DNA of 64,000 nt, from NCBI GenBank assembly GCA_020636495.1, contig JACJXQ010000008.1:1426001-1490000 (forward strand), given 5' to 3'. The position numbers were made by a program, and so were the translations under genes. Below are positions 16,010 to 23,884 of the stretch, in pieces. Source of the stretch: Chitinophagales bacterium. Lineage in GTDB: Bacteria > Bacteroidota > Bacteroidia > Chitinophagales > Chitinophagaceae. A model generated the notes under the pieces. The model was not told where the DNA came from. It worked only from the letters and a program-made list of their open reading frames with translations, and did not search any database. Each line of letters opens with the position of its first letter. Positions within the stretch are counted from its first letter, which is position 1.

Positions 16010-16245
16010 ATGGGAATATTTTTGTTACAATGTATGTATTTCTGTCATTATCTTGAATGAGTAATATGATATAAATTATTTTATTATGCAATGTTTGTTT
16101 CATAAGTATGTATTGATGGGTGTTAAAAGCTATTGTTAGCTATAAGAAAGTAAAACAGGCGGGCAGGCATTGTCATTGTTTTTGTGATAAAAGGGAGCTT
16201 TTGTACCTTTCATGGTCATTACGAATAATTAGAATCGTACAGAAC

Positions 16246-17256
16246 ATGAAAAGCCATATGTCCTTAGCTCGCAAAATTGCGCTATCTCTCCCTTTTACTT
16301 TGGTTGTGTTATATGTGGTTTCGTGCAGGCCGGATAAGCCCGCGGAAACGACCAAACCGCAAGAAGAAGCATTATTCGTTGCTCCCGATACCAATACGAT
16401 ACCTGAAGGAGATTTCGGGGACATGATTCGTTACGGGCGACAGTTAGTTATGAATACAGCGTATTACATAGGTCCTGACGGCATAGTAAGTCATAACCTG
16501 GATAATAAAATGAACTGCAATAACTGCCATCTTGATGCAGGTACAAGGGCTTATGCACATAACTTCTTCAGTTCGCATGCACGATATCCTCAGTATCGTG
16601 GCCGTGAAAACAGGATACTCACCCTGTCTGAACGCATCAACAACTGTATAGAACGCCCGCACCATGGCAAGCCATTGCCGCTGGATAGTAAGGAGATGGT
16701 AGCCATGGTTTCGTATATGCGTTGGATAGCCCAGGGGGTGCCAACAGGAGAACATGTAAAGGGTGATAATGGTATGGAACTGGTGTATCCCGGCAGGCCA
16801 GCTGATCCGGAAAAAGGTGCGCTGATATACGCGGAACATTGTATGTCATGCCACGGGAAAGATGGTCAGGGGCAATGGAATGCAGATTCATCTGCCTATA
16901 TATATCCGCCACTTTGGGGTAAGGATAGTTACGAAGGGGGCTCCAGTATTCACCGGGTGTTAAAGTCAGCAAGGTTTATCAAAGCCAATATGCCCGATAA
17001 ACTTGCGTTTTGGTATAAACCTGTACTTACAGACGAACAGGCAATAGATGTAGCTGCATTTATTAACGATGACCGGATACATCCAAGGCCTTTCCCGCCC
17101 GCAACCGTGAGCCAGTATGACAATACCAAAGTGAAACCGATAGATTACGGTAGAGGTCCCTATGCCGATACTTTCTCAGAAATGCAGCATAAGTTCGGGC
17201 CATTTCAGCCTATTATTGATTATCATAAAGCGAACGGATTGCCTGTAGTATTTTAG
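16246..17256 (+). CDS. Dihaem cytochrome c lipoprotein, TsdA-like
   Basis: 336 residues from the ATG of MKSHMSLARK. A lipobox VVSC lies in LYVVSCRPD, so the protein is probably a periplasm-facing lipoprotein. It has two haem c sites, CNNCH (in MNCNNCHLDAG) and CMSCH (in EHCMSCHGKDGQG). Between them is RINNCIERPHHGKPLP. In thiosulfate dehydrogenase (TsdA) the cysteine of this region is an unusual axial haem ligand and the Arg is nearby, so oxidation of thiosulfate to tetrathionate, or the reverse, is the best guess. Substrate remains inference. The stop overlaps the end of convergent zapA by 4 bases. Confidence 0.85.
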   Translation: MKSHMSLARKIALSLPFTLVVLYVVSCRPDKPAETTKPQEEALFVAPDTNTIPEGDFGDMIRYGRQLVMNTAYYIGPDGIVSHNLDNKMNCNNCHLDAGTRAYAHNFFSSHARYPQYRGRENRILTLSERINNCIERPHHGKPLPLDSKEMVAMVSYMRWIAQGVPTGEHVKGDNGMELVYPGRPADPEKGALIYAEHCMSCHGKDGQGQWNADSSAYIYPPLWGKDSYEGGSSIHRVLKSARFIKANMPDKLAFWYKPVLTDEQAIDVAAFINDDRIHPRPFPPATVSQYDNTKVKPIDYGRGPYADTFSEMQHKFGPFQPIIDYHKANGLPVVF

Positions 17257-17546
17257 GTGTCGCTGCCCAGTACCTCATCTATTTTGCTGACCATGTCAGT
17301 CACTTCCTGTTGCAATAGGGGGTGGTTAAATGTTGAAACAGCACCGTCGGCTGCGTAGGAAAGTAAACACATGGCTATAAAGTCCTGGTCGTCTTTACCA
17401 GCATAGGCAGTGCGTAGTTCGGTTATTTTTGCGTCTGCCTGTTTGATCGATTTGCGAACGGCTTCTTCTTCGTGCGGAGCAATGCGAATGCGGTAGCTGC
17501 GCCCTGCCAGCCATACATTAATAGGTATCATTTCTTCATCTGCCAT
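17253..17546 (-). CDS. zapA: Cell division protein ZapA
   Basis: 97 residues, typical of ZapA. A short beta N-terminal part (IPINVWLAGRSYRIRI) is followed by helices with KQADAKITELRTAYAGKDDQDFIAMCLLSYA and a C-terminal coiled coil. ZapA tetramers cross-link FtsZ filaments in the division ring. Assignment is by pattern and length. It is followed on the same strand only by the convergent cytochrome gene and preceded by lspA 30 bases upstream, so lspA-zapA co-transcription is possible. Confidence 0.8.
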   Translation of the reverse strand: MADEEMIPINVWLAGRSYRIRIAPHEEEAVRKSIKQADAKITELRTAYAGKDDQDFIAMCLLSYAADGAVSTFNHPLLQQEVTDMVSKIDEVLGSDT

Positions 17547-17576
17547 AAGATATGTCTTTATAAGATGAAAATTCTT

Positions 17577-18230
17577 TTAGCTCTCCAGTACCGCTTTTTC
17601 TTCTACCGGTTTAGTTTCATTGTTCACCTCGCGATGCATAAACCTCTTTTGAAACAACAGCAGCGTTATTACGCCACATGATATAGCGGCGTCAGCAATA
17701 TTGAATACAGGGTCGAAAAAGGTAAAATTCTTACCTCCATATACAGGCACCCAGGATGGTAGTACCGTATCTACCATAGGGAAGTATAGCATATCCACAA
17801 CACGGCCATAAAACATTTTTCCATAACCTTCACCAAATGGTACCATAGATGCCAGGTGAAAGCTGCTTTCTGTAAATATCAGACCGTAGAATATGCTGTC
17901 GATCAGGTTACCCAAAGCTCCGGCCAATATCAGTGCGCCGCATATGATCAGGCCTTTGTGGTAGCCTTTAACTACAAATTTCTTAAGAAGGAAAAAACCG
18001 AATACTACAGCACCGAGGCGAAATAAGGTAAGTGCCAGTTTGCCCAGGGGCGCTTCACTCAGCTTCATGCCAAATGCCATTCCTTCATTCTCAATAAAAT
18101 GCAACCTGAACCATGTGCCCAGGACGTTTACTTCTTCGCCATAATAAAAATGGGTCTTGATATAGAATTTGCTGAACTGGTCAGCAAGAATAACAAGTAG
18201 TATGATCAATATGGCATGACGGTACTTCAC
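17577..18230 (-). CDS. lspA: Lipoprotein signal peptidase (signal peptidase II)
   Basis: 217 residues with four membrane helices. The aspartyl protease motifs are GNLIDSIFYG (Asp111) and FNIADAAIS (Asp180). It cleaves signal peptides before the lipidated cysteine of prolipoproteins, many of which occur in this window. The Bacteroidota-type insertion between helices three and four is present (SFHLASMVPFGEGYGK). Translation starts at GTG (MKYRHAIL), as no ATG gives the first helix. Confidence 0.95.
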   Translation of the reverse strand: MKYRHAILIILLVILADQFSKFYIKTHFYYGEEVNVLGTWFRLHFIENEGMAFGMKLSEAPLGKLALTLFRLGAVVFGFFLLKKFVVKGYHKGLIICGALILAGALGNLIDSIFYGLIFTESSFHLASMVPFGEGYGKMFYGRVVDMLYFPMVDTVLPSWVPVYGGKNFTFFDPVFNIADAAISCGVITLLLFQKRFMHREVNNETKPVEEKAVLES

Positions 18231-18315
18231 TATAATTTATATATATGGTTGGTGGCAAAGATAAGGCCTAAAGGTTATACTAGTATGTTGTAACATGTTA
18301 GTATGTTGTAAAAAC

Positions 18316-18340
18316 TCAGGGTGGCATCAGCCACCCTTGA
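18316..18340 (-). terminator. Terminator after the TonB receptor gene
   Basis: On the minus strand the stem AGGGTGG/CCACCCT with a six-base loop is followed by GAGTTTTTAC. It lies about 50 bases past the receptor stop. A 13-bp direct repeat TAGTATGTTGTAA at 18281 and 18299 lies beside it, with no assigned role. Confidence 0.6.
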
Positions 18341-18389
18341 ATATGTGATGTTATTTATTGTTATAAAACGCCATGTGTTACAAGCGGTG

Positions 18390-20606
18390 TCACAGGTTGC
18401 CACGAAGTGTTATCACTAAGTTGCGCCCAGGCGCGCTGATGCCTGATGAGAATACCCGGTAATTCTGATCCATGATATTTTCCAGGGCAAGCTGTACACT
18501 CATATTTTCATTGAACCTGTAACCAGTACGTACATTCAGTGTATACCATGCAGGCATGCCCAGTGATGTGGCATAATTCAGGTTGTCCTCGCCGGAAGGA
18601 CTGTAATCATCCAGGTTTTTCCAACCGTTGTACATGGTGTACACTTCTCCTTCAAAACGTCTTTGATGATACATAAGACTGGTTTTGCCGAATATGGGTG
18701 GTATATGGTCCAGCGGAACTTCGACTCCAGCATTTTCGTACCTGCCATAGGTATAATTGAATGTGCTGTATAAGGTTACACGTGGCATAAGTTTCAGCGT
18801 TACGGCTGCTTTGAAGCCACACACATATGCTTTTGCCTGGTTCTGTGCAGCAACCACTTGTGTTAGTTTACCATCATACATCACGCTGTCTTCACCATTA
18901 AGTGTGAATGCCGTGGTTACTATTGCATTGCGGAACCATGTGTAAAAACCATTGGCTTCCAGTTTTATGTGTTCTCCGTCGGTATAGCTGATACCAAGGT
19001 CAGCATTGTAGGTATATTCCGGTTTCAGGTCGGGATTGGGCACGACCAGGATCTCACCTCCGACAGATTCAAAAACCTTGCCTACATCATCTATGTTAGG
19101 AGCACGGAAGCCCGTAGAGCCGTTCAGCGCAATCCTCCATTTTTTTCCCGGCATATATACCAGGCCCAGGTTGCCGCTCAATGCACTGTTCTTTTGTTTG
19201 GCTTCGCTGTATGGGAAGGGGAAAAAGGTTTTATCGTTGAACAATGCATGTTGGTTGGTGAAGTTGAGCCTGATACCATCATTCAATACCAGCTTGTCGG
19301 CTACTATTTTGTACAGGTGCTGGGCATATAGTGCACCATAGTACATGGTGCTGCCCCCATCAGGGTAGCGTGTATCCAGTGATGTTTCTTCGCCTGTGAC
19401 AATGTTTTTACCTGTAGCACTTGATTGTACATTATTATACTGCCCGTCAGTACCCACGGTCAATTCATGCTTGTTCATGATTTTACGCAGGTCTATGTTG
19501 TAGCCTATTATATTCAGCATCTCAGTGCGATCCTGGCGCACATTGTTGTTCAGGCTGCGTTGGTGGCGACTCTCTTCTATGTATTGATAATTTACCCCGG
19601 CGTTTATTGCGTTTATGAAACCATTCATATTCGCAGCGTCGAACCTGTATGATGCGAGTGCCCTGTTTTGCGGGCCGTAATACCACTCAGCATAGCGTAG
19701 CTTGCCATTCCTGTAGTCCGTTAGCCTGTCGTAGCGTGGTACGTCTGAGCTTGATGAATATTGCAGGTTCAATGAATGAGCTATGTGTTCATTTTGTTGG
19801 TACAGGAACTTCTGTAGCAGGTCTACCTGGTTGTAGCCGGAGTTTTTCTGCACGTTCGGGTCGCTGTTCGTGTACACAATATCGCTATCTCCCACGCGCT
19901 GTACATATTCTTTTTTCAATCCCAGGGGCTCTGAAAAAGGATTGCGCAGATTACCCTGTCTTGTGTCGCCGAATTTGCTGTAAGTAACAGATGTAAGTGA
20001 TGCAAATTTCCCGAACCCCAGGTTGAAATCTACGTGTCCTGTACCTTCATTATTGGCCGAACTGTACCGGGTCATCATATTAGTACGTACGTCCATGCCT
20101 TTCCATTCCGCCAGCTGCGGATTTTTAGAGCTGAATACCATAACACCGCCCAGGGCGTCGCTGCCATAGAGGGTAGAGGAGGGTCCATACAGAACTTCTA
20201 CCTTATCCAACATATTGTTGTCAATAGTGATCACGTTCTGCAGGTGCCCGGCACGATAAATAGCGTTGTTCATGCGTACTCCATCTACCACCATTAATAC
20301 ACGATTGGCTTCGAACCCACGAATAACAGGGCTGCCGCCACCCGCCTGGCTTCGCTGTACAAATACGTTGCCTGTTTGTTCCAGCATAGTAGCTGATGTT
20401 TGTGGCATCGACCATTCCATTTCTTTTTGCGAAATACTCTCTATACGTTGAGCGATGTTCTTCTTATGTTCTTTGAATTTACTTGCAGAGATCACTACCT
20501 CGTTCATTGACAGGCCGTGGATCTGAGTTGTATCATTATCCTGTGCATAAACTACGGATGTACCCATAGCCAGGCAGGATAATACAATGAGCTTTTTGTA
20601 TTGCAT
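18390..20606 (-). CDS. TonB-dependent outer-membrane receptor
   Basis: 738 residues from the ATG of MQYKKLIVLSCLAMG, a signal peptide ending at YAQ. The plug domain contains NEVVISASKFKE (TonB-box region), RSQAGGGSPVIRGFEANRVL and VDGVRMNNAIYRAGHLQN, then VEVLYGPSSTLYGSDALGG. This is close to haem/haemoglobin receptors (HmuR/PhuR type). A ~22-strand barrel follows and ends SGISAPGRNLVITLRGNL with the usual C-terminal aromatic/Leu pattern. No SusD partner or carboxypeptidase-like N-terminal extension is present, so a metal or haem ligand is likelier than a glycan. Upstream on the same strand is the 180-residue membrane protein gene. Confidence 0.9.
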   Translation of the reverse strand: MQYKKLIVLSCLAMGTSVVYAQDNDTTQIHGLSMNEVVISASKFKEHKKNIAQRIESISQKEMEWSMPQTSATMLEQTGNVFVQRSQAGGGSPVIRGFEANRVLMVVDGVRMNNAIYRAGHLQNVITIDNNMLDKVEVLYGPSSTLYGSDALGGVMVFSSKNPQLAEWKGMDVRTNMMTRYSSANNEGTGHVDFNLGFGKFASLTSVTYSKFGDTRQGNLRNPFSEPLGLKKEYVQRVGDSDIVYTNSDPNVQKNSGYNQVDLLQKFLYQQNEHIAHSLNLQYSSSSDVPRYDRLTDYRNGKLRYAEWYYGPQNRALASYRFDAANMNGFINAINAGVNYQYIEESRHQRSLNNNVRQDRTEMLNIIGYNIDLRKIMNKHELTVGTDGQYNNVQSSATGKNIVTGEETSLDTRYPDGGSTMYYGALYAQHLYKIVADKLVLNDGIRLNFTNQHALFNDKTFFPFPYSEAKQKNSALSGNLGLVYMPGKKWRIALNGSTGFRAPNIDDVGKVFESVGGEILVVPNPDLKPEYTYNADLGISYTDGEHIKLEANGFYTWFRNAIVTTAFTLNGEDSVMYDGKLTQVVAAQNQAKAYVCGFKAAVTLKLMPRVTLYSTFNYTYGRYENAGVEVPLDHIPPIFGKTSLMYHQRRFEGEVYTMYNGWKNLDDYSPSGEDNLNYATSLGMPAWYTLNVRTGYRFNENMSVQLALENIMDQNYRVFSSGISAPGRNLVITLRGNL

Positions 20607-20669
20607 TACCAATGTTGTTTTTGTTGAATTAATAGTACTACCCAACTGTAAAGGTTGGTAAGGGGTGAT

Positions 20670-21212
20670 CTATACTATTCTATCGGGCGGATAATGCATC
20701 GGTGGTATGTCTATGGAGTAGCGAAAATTATTGCTCCATAAATCGTTGTATTTTTCCTTCAAAATACTGAGTGCAATTAGGTTGGGTTTGAAACGTGGCA
20801 GTACCGCTGTGAGCGTTGTGATGTCATTGCTTTCTTCATCAGCCGGCTCATTATCATCTACCAGTTTTTTCAACAGTTTGAAAAGGTCATTCTCGAAGTT
20901 GTCATATTTGCCTACCAGCAAGATGTTGCCCGGTGTTTCCAGCTTTTGCTTCACGTCAAACATTCTGCCTTTGTATTGCAGTTCATTGTCACTCAACCAA
21001 ACCAGGTCCGCTACATTAGTGTCGGATGAGTGAGAAAGTATCAGAGTGTCATTGAAATATTTCTTTTCCAGTACATGGTGTACATATTGAAAGCAGGCCT
21101 GACGGGTTAAAGACCAGAATATATGACCGGCAAGACTTCCTATTAAAATGACAGCAACCAATATAATTGCCAGTTTTTGCGTCTTGAGCCTGTATGTTGT
21201 GGGTGTATTCAA
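20670..21212 (-). CDS. Single-pass membrane protein, unknown function
   Basis: 180 residues. One N-terminal membrane helix (LAIILVAVILIGSLAGHIFW) precedes a soluble, presumably periplasmic domain that I cannot assign. Translation appears to begin at TTG (MNTPTTYR), as no internal ATG exists. The start lies in the T tract that follows a strong hairpin ending the upstream gene, so expression may depend on read-through. It ends 64 bases before the TonB receptor ATG and may be co-expressed with it. Confidence 0.5.
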   Translation of the reverse strand: MNTPTTYRLKTQKLAIILVAVILIGSLAGHIFWSLTRQACFQYVHHVLEKKYFNDTLILSHSSDTNVADLVWLSDNELQYKGRMFDVKQKLETPGNILLVGKYDNFENDLFKLLKKLVDDNEPADEESNDITTLTAVLPRFKPNLIALSILKEKYNDLWSNNFRYSIDIPPMHYPPDRIV

Positions 21213-21243
21213 AAAAATGTGCCTACTGATTAAGCAGGCACAA
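21211..21243 (-). terminator. Strong terminator after the Omp28-like gene
   Basis: On the minus strand the stem TGTGCCT/AGGCACA with an ~11-base loop is followed by seven T residues. The T tract overlaps the putative TTG start of the next gene on the same strand. Confidence 0.8.
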
Positions 21244-21277
21244 GTTAATAAGTTATCTATTATTATTCTATACTAGG

Positions 21278-22153
21278 TTATAGCCCGTTCACCTTAACTT
21301 CCTGAGCGTTTACCACAGTACGGTCACTGGCAGAGTTATTGGTCACAAATGCTACTACATGGCAGTTGTCGGCATTCCAGCTTGCATCCAGTGTATCTGT
21401 ATAGGTAGTCTGGTAAACTAATCCGGGCTCCTTGGCCATATCGTTAGGTATCTTTTTGCCGACGATAGGTGTAAGTATTTTCCTGAGTACGTGTTCGTGT
21501 TTGTAGTCTTCCACAACAGTCAGGTCTCGTTTTTGCAGATCTTCTATGTCATCTTCTGTTATAGCGATGGTCAGGTTCTGATCGTTGCTGACACTAGCCG
21601 TGTAGGCTACTTGTATTACTGCTGTCATTTCACGGGTAGTGGCATCAAAGCTACTGGTAATATGAATGTTTAACGGAGAAGGTACATTGGCTGCTGTCTG
21701 TGCAGCACTGCTCCATTGACCTTTGCCCAGCAGAGCGCTTCCATCCTGTGGCACTCGGTCGAAACCCGCCAGTGGCATAGCACCGATACCACCAAATATC
21801 TCACTACCTACCTTGGTAGCATCTTCTGTGCGGAAGTCATATTTTGATTTGTGCAGTTCGTCGTCAATAGGGTATGCCTGGGGGTAGTTCAGTATATGGT
21901 AAGCTATCACAACCAGGTTGTTGTTCAGTGTTGTTTTTATGCTTGCCATCTGCTCATGGCCGCCGGGGCACGGAGGGCATGAAACACCCGTGAACTCTTC
22001 TGCCAATACTTTTTTTACATCAGCAGTTTCCGGAGTAGTTTTATAGGTTGTATCGTTGCCCGAAGGGCCAAAATCAATCTGCGGACCTACCTCTTTACAG
22101 GCCTGGAATAACAATATGCCACCAAAGGCAACTAAAAACGATAATTTTCTCAT
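21278..22153 (-). CDS. Omp28-related lipoprotein with thioredoxin-like fold
   Basis: 291 residues from the ATG of MRKLSFLVAFGG, with lipobox FQAC. The Omp28 family has a thioredoxin-like domain, seen here in LAEEFTGVSCPPCPGGHEQM with a CPPC motif at the redox-site position. Further on are GGIGAMPLAGFDRVP and a C-terminal beta domain. Omp28 was described as a surface lipoprotein or adhesin-like antigen in Porphyromonas. The conserved CPPC suggests a redox or folding role instead, though this is inference. The gene diverges from rbfA. Confidence 0.85.
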   Translation of the reverse strand: MRKLSFLVAFGGILLFQACKEVGPQIDFGPSGNDTTYKTTPETADVKKVLAEEFTGVSCPPCPGGHEQMASIKTTLNNNLVVIAYHILNYPQAYPIDDELHKSKYDFRTEDATKVGSEIFGGIGAMPLAGFDRVPQDGSALLGKGQWSSAAQTAANVPSPLNIHITSSFDATTREMTAVIQVAYTASVSNDQNLTIAITEDDIEDLQKRDLTVVEDYKHEHVLRKILTPIVGKKIPNDMAKEPGLVYQTTYTDTLDASWNADNCHVVAFVTNNSASDRTVVNAQEVKVNGL

Positions 22154-22226
22154 ACGAATTCTATGCAAATAAGCAGGTAAATTTAGTGAATTTAGGCGTA
22201 ATAAACAGGAATCATTGCATTTCGGT

Positions 22227-22234
22227 TAACTTTG
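22227..22234 (+). promoter_or_regulatory. Promoter -7 box for rbfA
   Basis: TAACTTTG matches TAnnTTTG exactly and lies 19 bases before the rbfA ATG. It drives rbfA and the overlapping permease gene. Confidence 0.55.
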
Positions 22235-22253
22235 CATTGTAAATTGGTTTGTC

Positions 22254-22640
22254 ATGGAGCAAAGTAAAAGACAGAAGCAGGTAGGACAGCTCGTAATGGA
22301 AGAAATGAGTGATATTTTCCAACGAGAGGGCATGAGTATGGTCAGGGGAGGAATGGTATCGATATCCAAGGTAGTTGTAACTCCAGACCTGCTGGAAGCA
22401 AGAGTGTACCTGAGCCTGTTCAAGGTAGATGAACCGGATGCACTGATGCAGGAAATAACGAACAGAACACCGGAGTGGAGGAACTTGTTAGGCAGACGGG
22501 TACGTCATCAGTTACGCAGGGTGCCGGAATTGAAATTTTATCTCGATGATACCTTAGACCATGTTTTCAAAATGGAGGAGATATTCAAGTCTCTGAATAT
22601 TCAACCCGAAAAAGGCGAGGACACAGAACAGGATCAATGA
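22254..22640 (+). CDS. rbfA: Ribosome-binding factor A
   Basis: 128 residues with the KH-like RbfA fold: SKRQKQVGQLVMEEMSDIFQ, then VSISKVVVTPDLLEARVYLS and RRVPELKFYLDDTLDHVFKM. RbfA binds the 30S subunit and aids 16S rRNA 5' processing and cold adaptation. The C-terminal extension (EKGEDTEQDQ) is short and acidic. Its stop overlaps the next gene by an ATGA, so the permease is translationally coupled. Confidence 0.96.
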   Translation: MEQSKRQKQVGQLVMEEMSDIFQREGMSMVRGGMVSISKVVVTPDLLEARVYLSLFKVDEPDALMQEITNRTPEWRNLLGRRVRHQLRRVPELKFYLDDTLDHVFKMEEIFKSLNIQPEKGEDTEQDQ

Positions 22641-23881
22641 ATCTTACACTGATACGACAACTGGCATGGAGGTACCTGCGTGGCAAACGTTCTGCCAATG
22701 CCGTGCCGATCCTGTCGCGTATCAGCATGGTTGCTATTGGGGTAGGAGCCGCAGCCATGATCATACTATTTTCCGTTTTTAATGGTTTCGAAGGGCTTGT
22801 AAAAGACCTGTATACGGCATTCTATCCTGAAATAAAGATCACCCCGGCAAAAGGTAAGTTTTACAGTTTAGATAAAGAACAGTTTGCAAAGCTGGAACAC
22901 CTTGAAGGTGTACAGGTAGTAAGCCGAGTACTTGAGGATAAAGTGCTGTTGAACAGCAGCTCTGAAGAGCATAGAGTAGCTACTCTGAAAGGTGTAGATG
23001 CAAATTACTTTAAAGTAAATAATGTTGCCAGCTACATTACAGAGGGTACATGCACAATAGCTACAACACCGGTACATTCTGCTGTAATAGGCAGTCAACT
23101 GGCGGGCGAACTAGGTGTGGATGTAAATAATGTTTTCAGTACTATGGAAGCCTATTACCCCAATCCCAAGATATCTGCTTCGGAAGTAGCGCAGGCGCCG
23201 GAACGTGCATTTCGTTCGCTGATGCTCAGGCCCGATGGTGCATTCACTATACAAGATGATTTTGACGGAGAGTATGTGATAGCTGATATCGGGCTCATGC
23301 AGGACCTGGTGCAGGAACCCGGCCGTTATTCTTCGCTGGAGTTGCTACTGTACCCCGGTGCTGATGCCGATGATGTAAGTGAACAAATTCATTCTTTGTT
23401 GGGAGATAAATATATTGTACAGACCCGTTTTGAACAGAACAAGACCCTATACGTGATCATGCGCACAGAAAAGTGGGCTGTCTATGCCATTCTTGTATTG
23501 GTGTTGATGATAGCTGCTTTTAATATGGTAGGTGCGCTATCGCTGCTGGTATTGGAAAAACAAAAGGATATAGGCATATTGAAAGCTATGGGTGCCCGCA
23601 ATGGTCATGTCAGCGGCATTTTTTTGTCGGAGGGTGCGCTCTGGTCGCTATTGGGAGGAGGAACAGGCCTGGCACTTGGTATACTTATTTGTCTTGGTCA
23701 GCAAAAGTTTGGTTGGCTGAAACTGGGAGGCGCATTTATCATAGAAGCATATCCTATCAGGCTATACCTTACAGATATAGTAGTAGTATTAGCCACAATA
23801 CTGGCTATAGGCCTGCTGGCCGCCTGGTTCCCTGCAGCACGAGCCAACAGGGTGACCGGCCTTTCATTAAAAAGCGACTAA
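22637..23881 (+). CDS. FtsX/LolC-E-type ABC transporter permease
   Basis: 414 residues. N-terminal helix (ISMVAIGVGAAAMIILFSVFNGFEG), a large periplasmic MacB-like region of about 200 residues, then three C-terminal membrane helices of the FtsX domain, with EKQKDIGILKAMGARNGHVSGIF before the third helix. This is the LolC/E family layout for lipoprotein release to the outer membrane. In Bacteroidota it is usually encoded after rbfA, as here, without an adjacent ATPase gene. The LolD partner is therefore elsewhere. The exact substrate is inferred. Confidence 0.9.
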   Translation: MNLTLIRQLAWRYLRGKRSANAVPILSRISMVAIGVGAAAMIILFSVFNGFEGLVKDLYTAFYPEIKITPAKGKFYSLDKEQFAKLEHLEGVQVVSRVLEDKVLLNSSSEEHRVATLKGVDANYFKVNNVASYITEGTCTIATTPVHSAVIGSQLAGELGVDVNNVFSTMEAYYPNPKISASEVAQAPERAFRSLMLRPDGAFTIQDDFDGEYVIADIGLMQDLVQEPGRYSSLELLLYPGADADDVSEQIHSLLGDKYIVQTRFEQNKTLYVIMRTEKWAVYAILVLVLMIAAFNMVGALSLLVLEKQKDIGILKAMGARNGHVSGIFLSEGALWSLLGGGTGLALGILICLGQQKFGWLKLGGAFIIEAYPIRLYLTDIVVVLATILAIGLLAAWFPAARANRVTGLSLKSD

Positions 23882-23884
23882 TAG

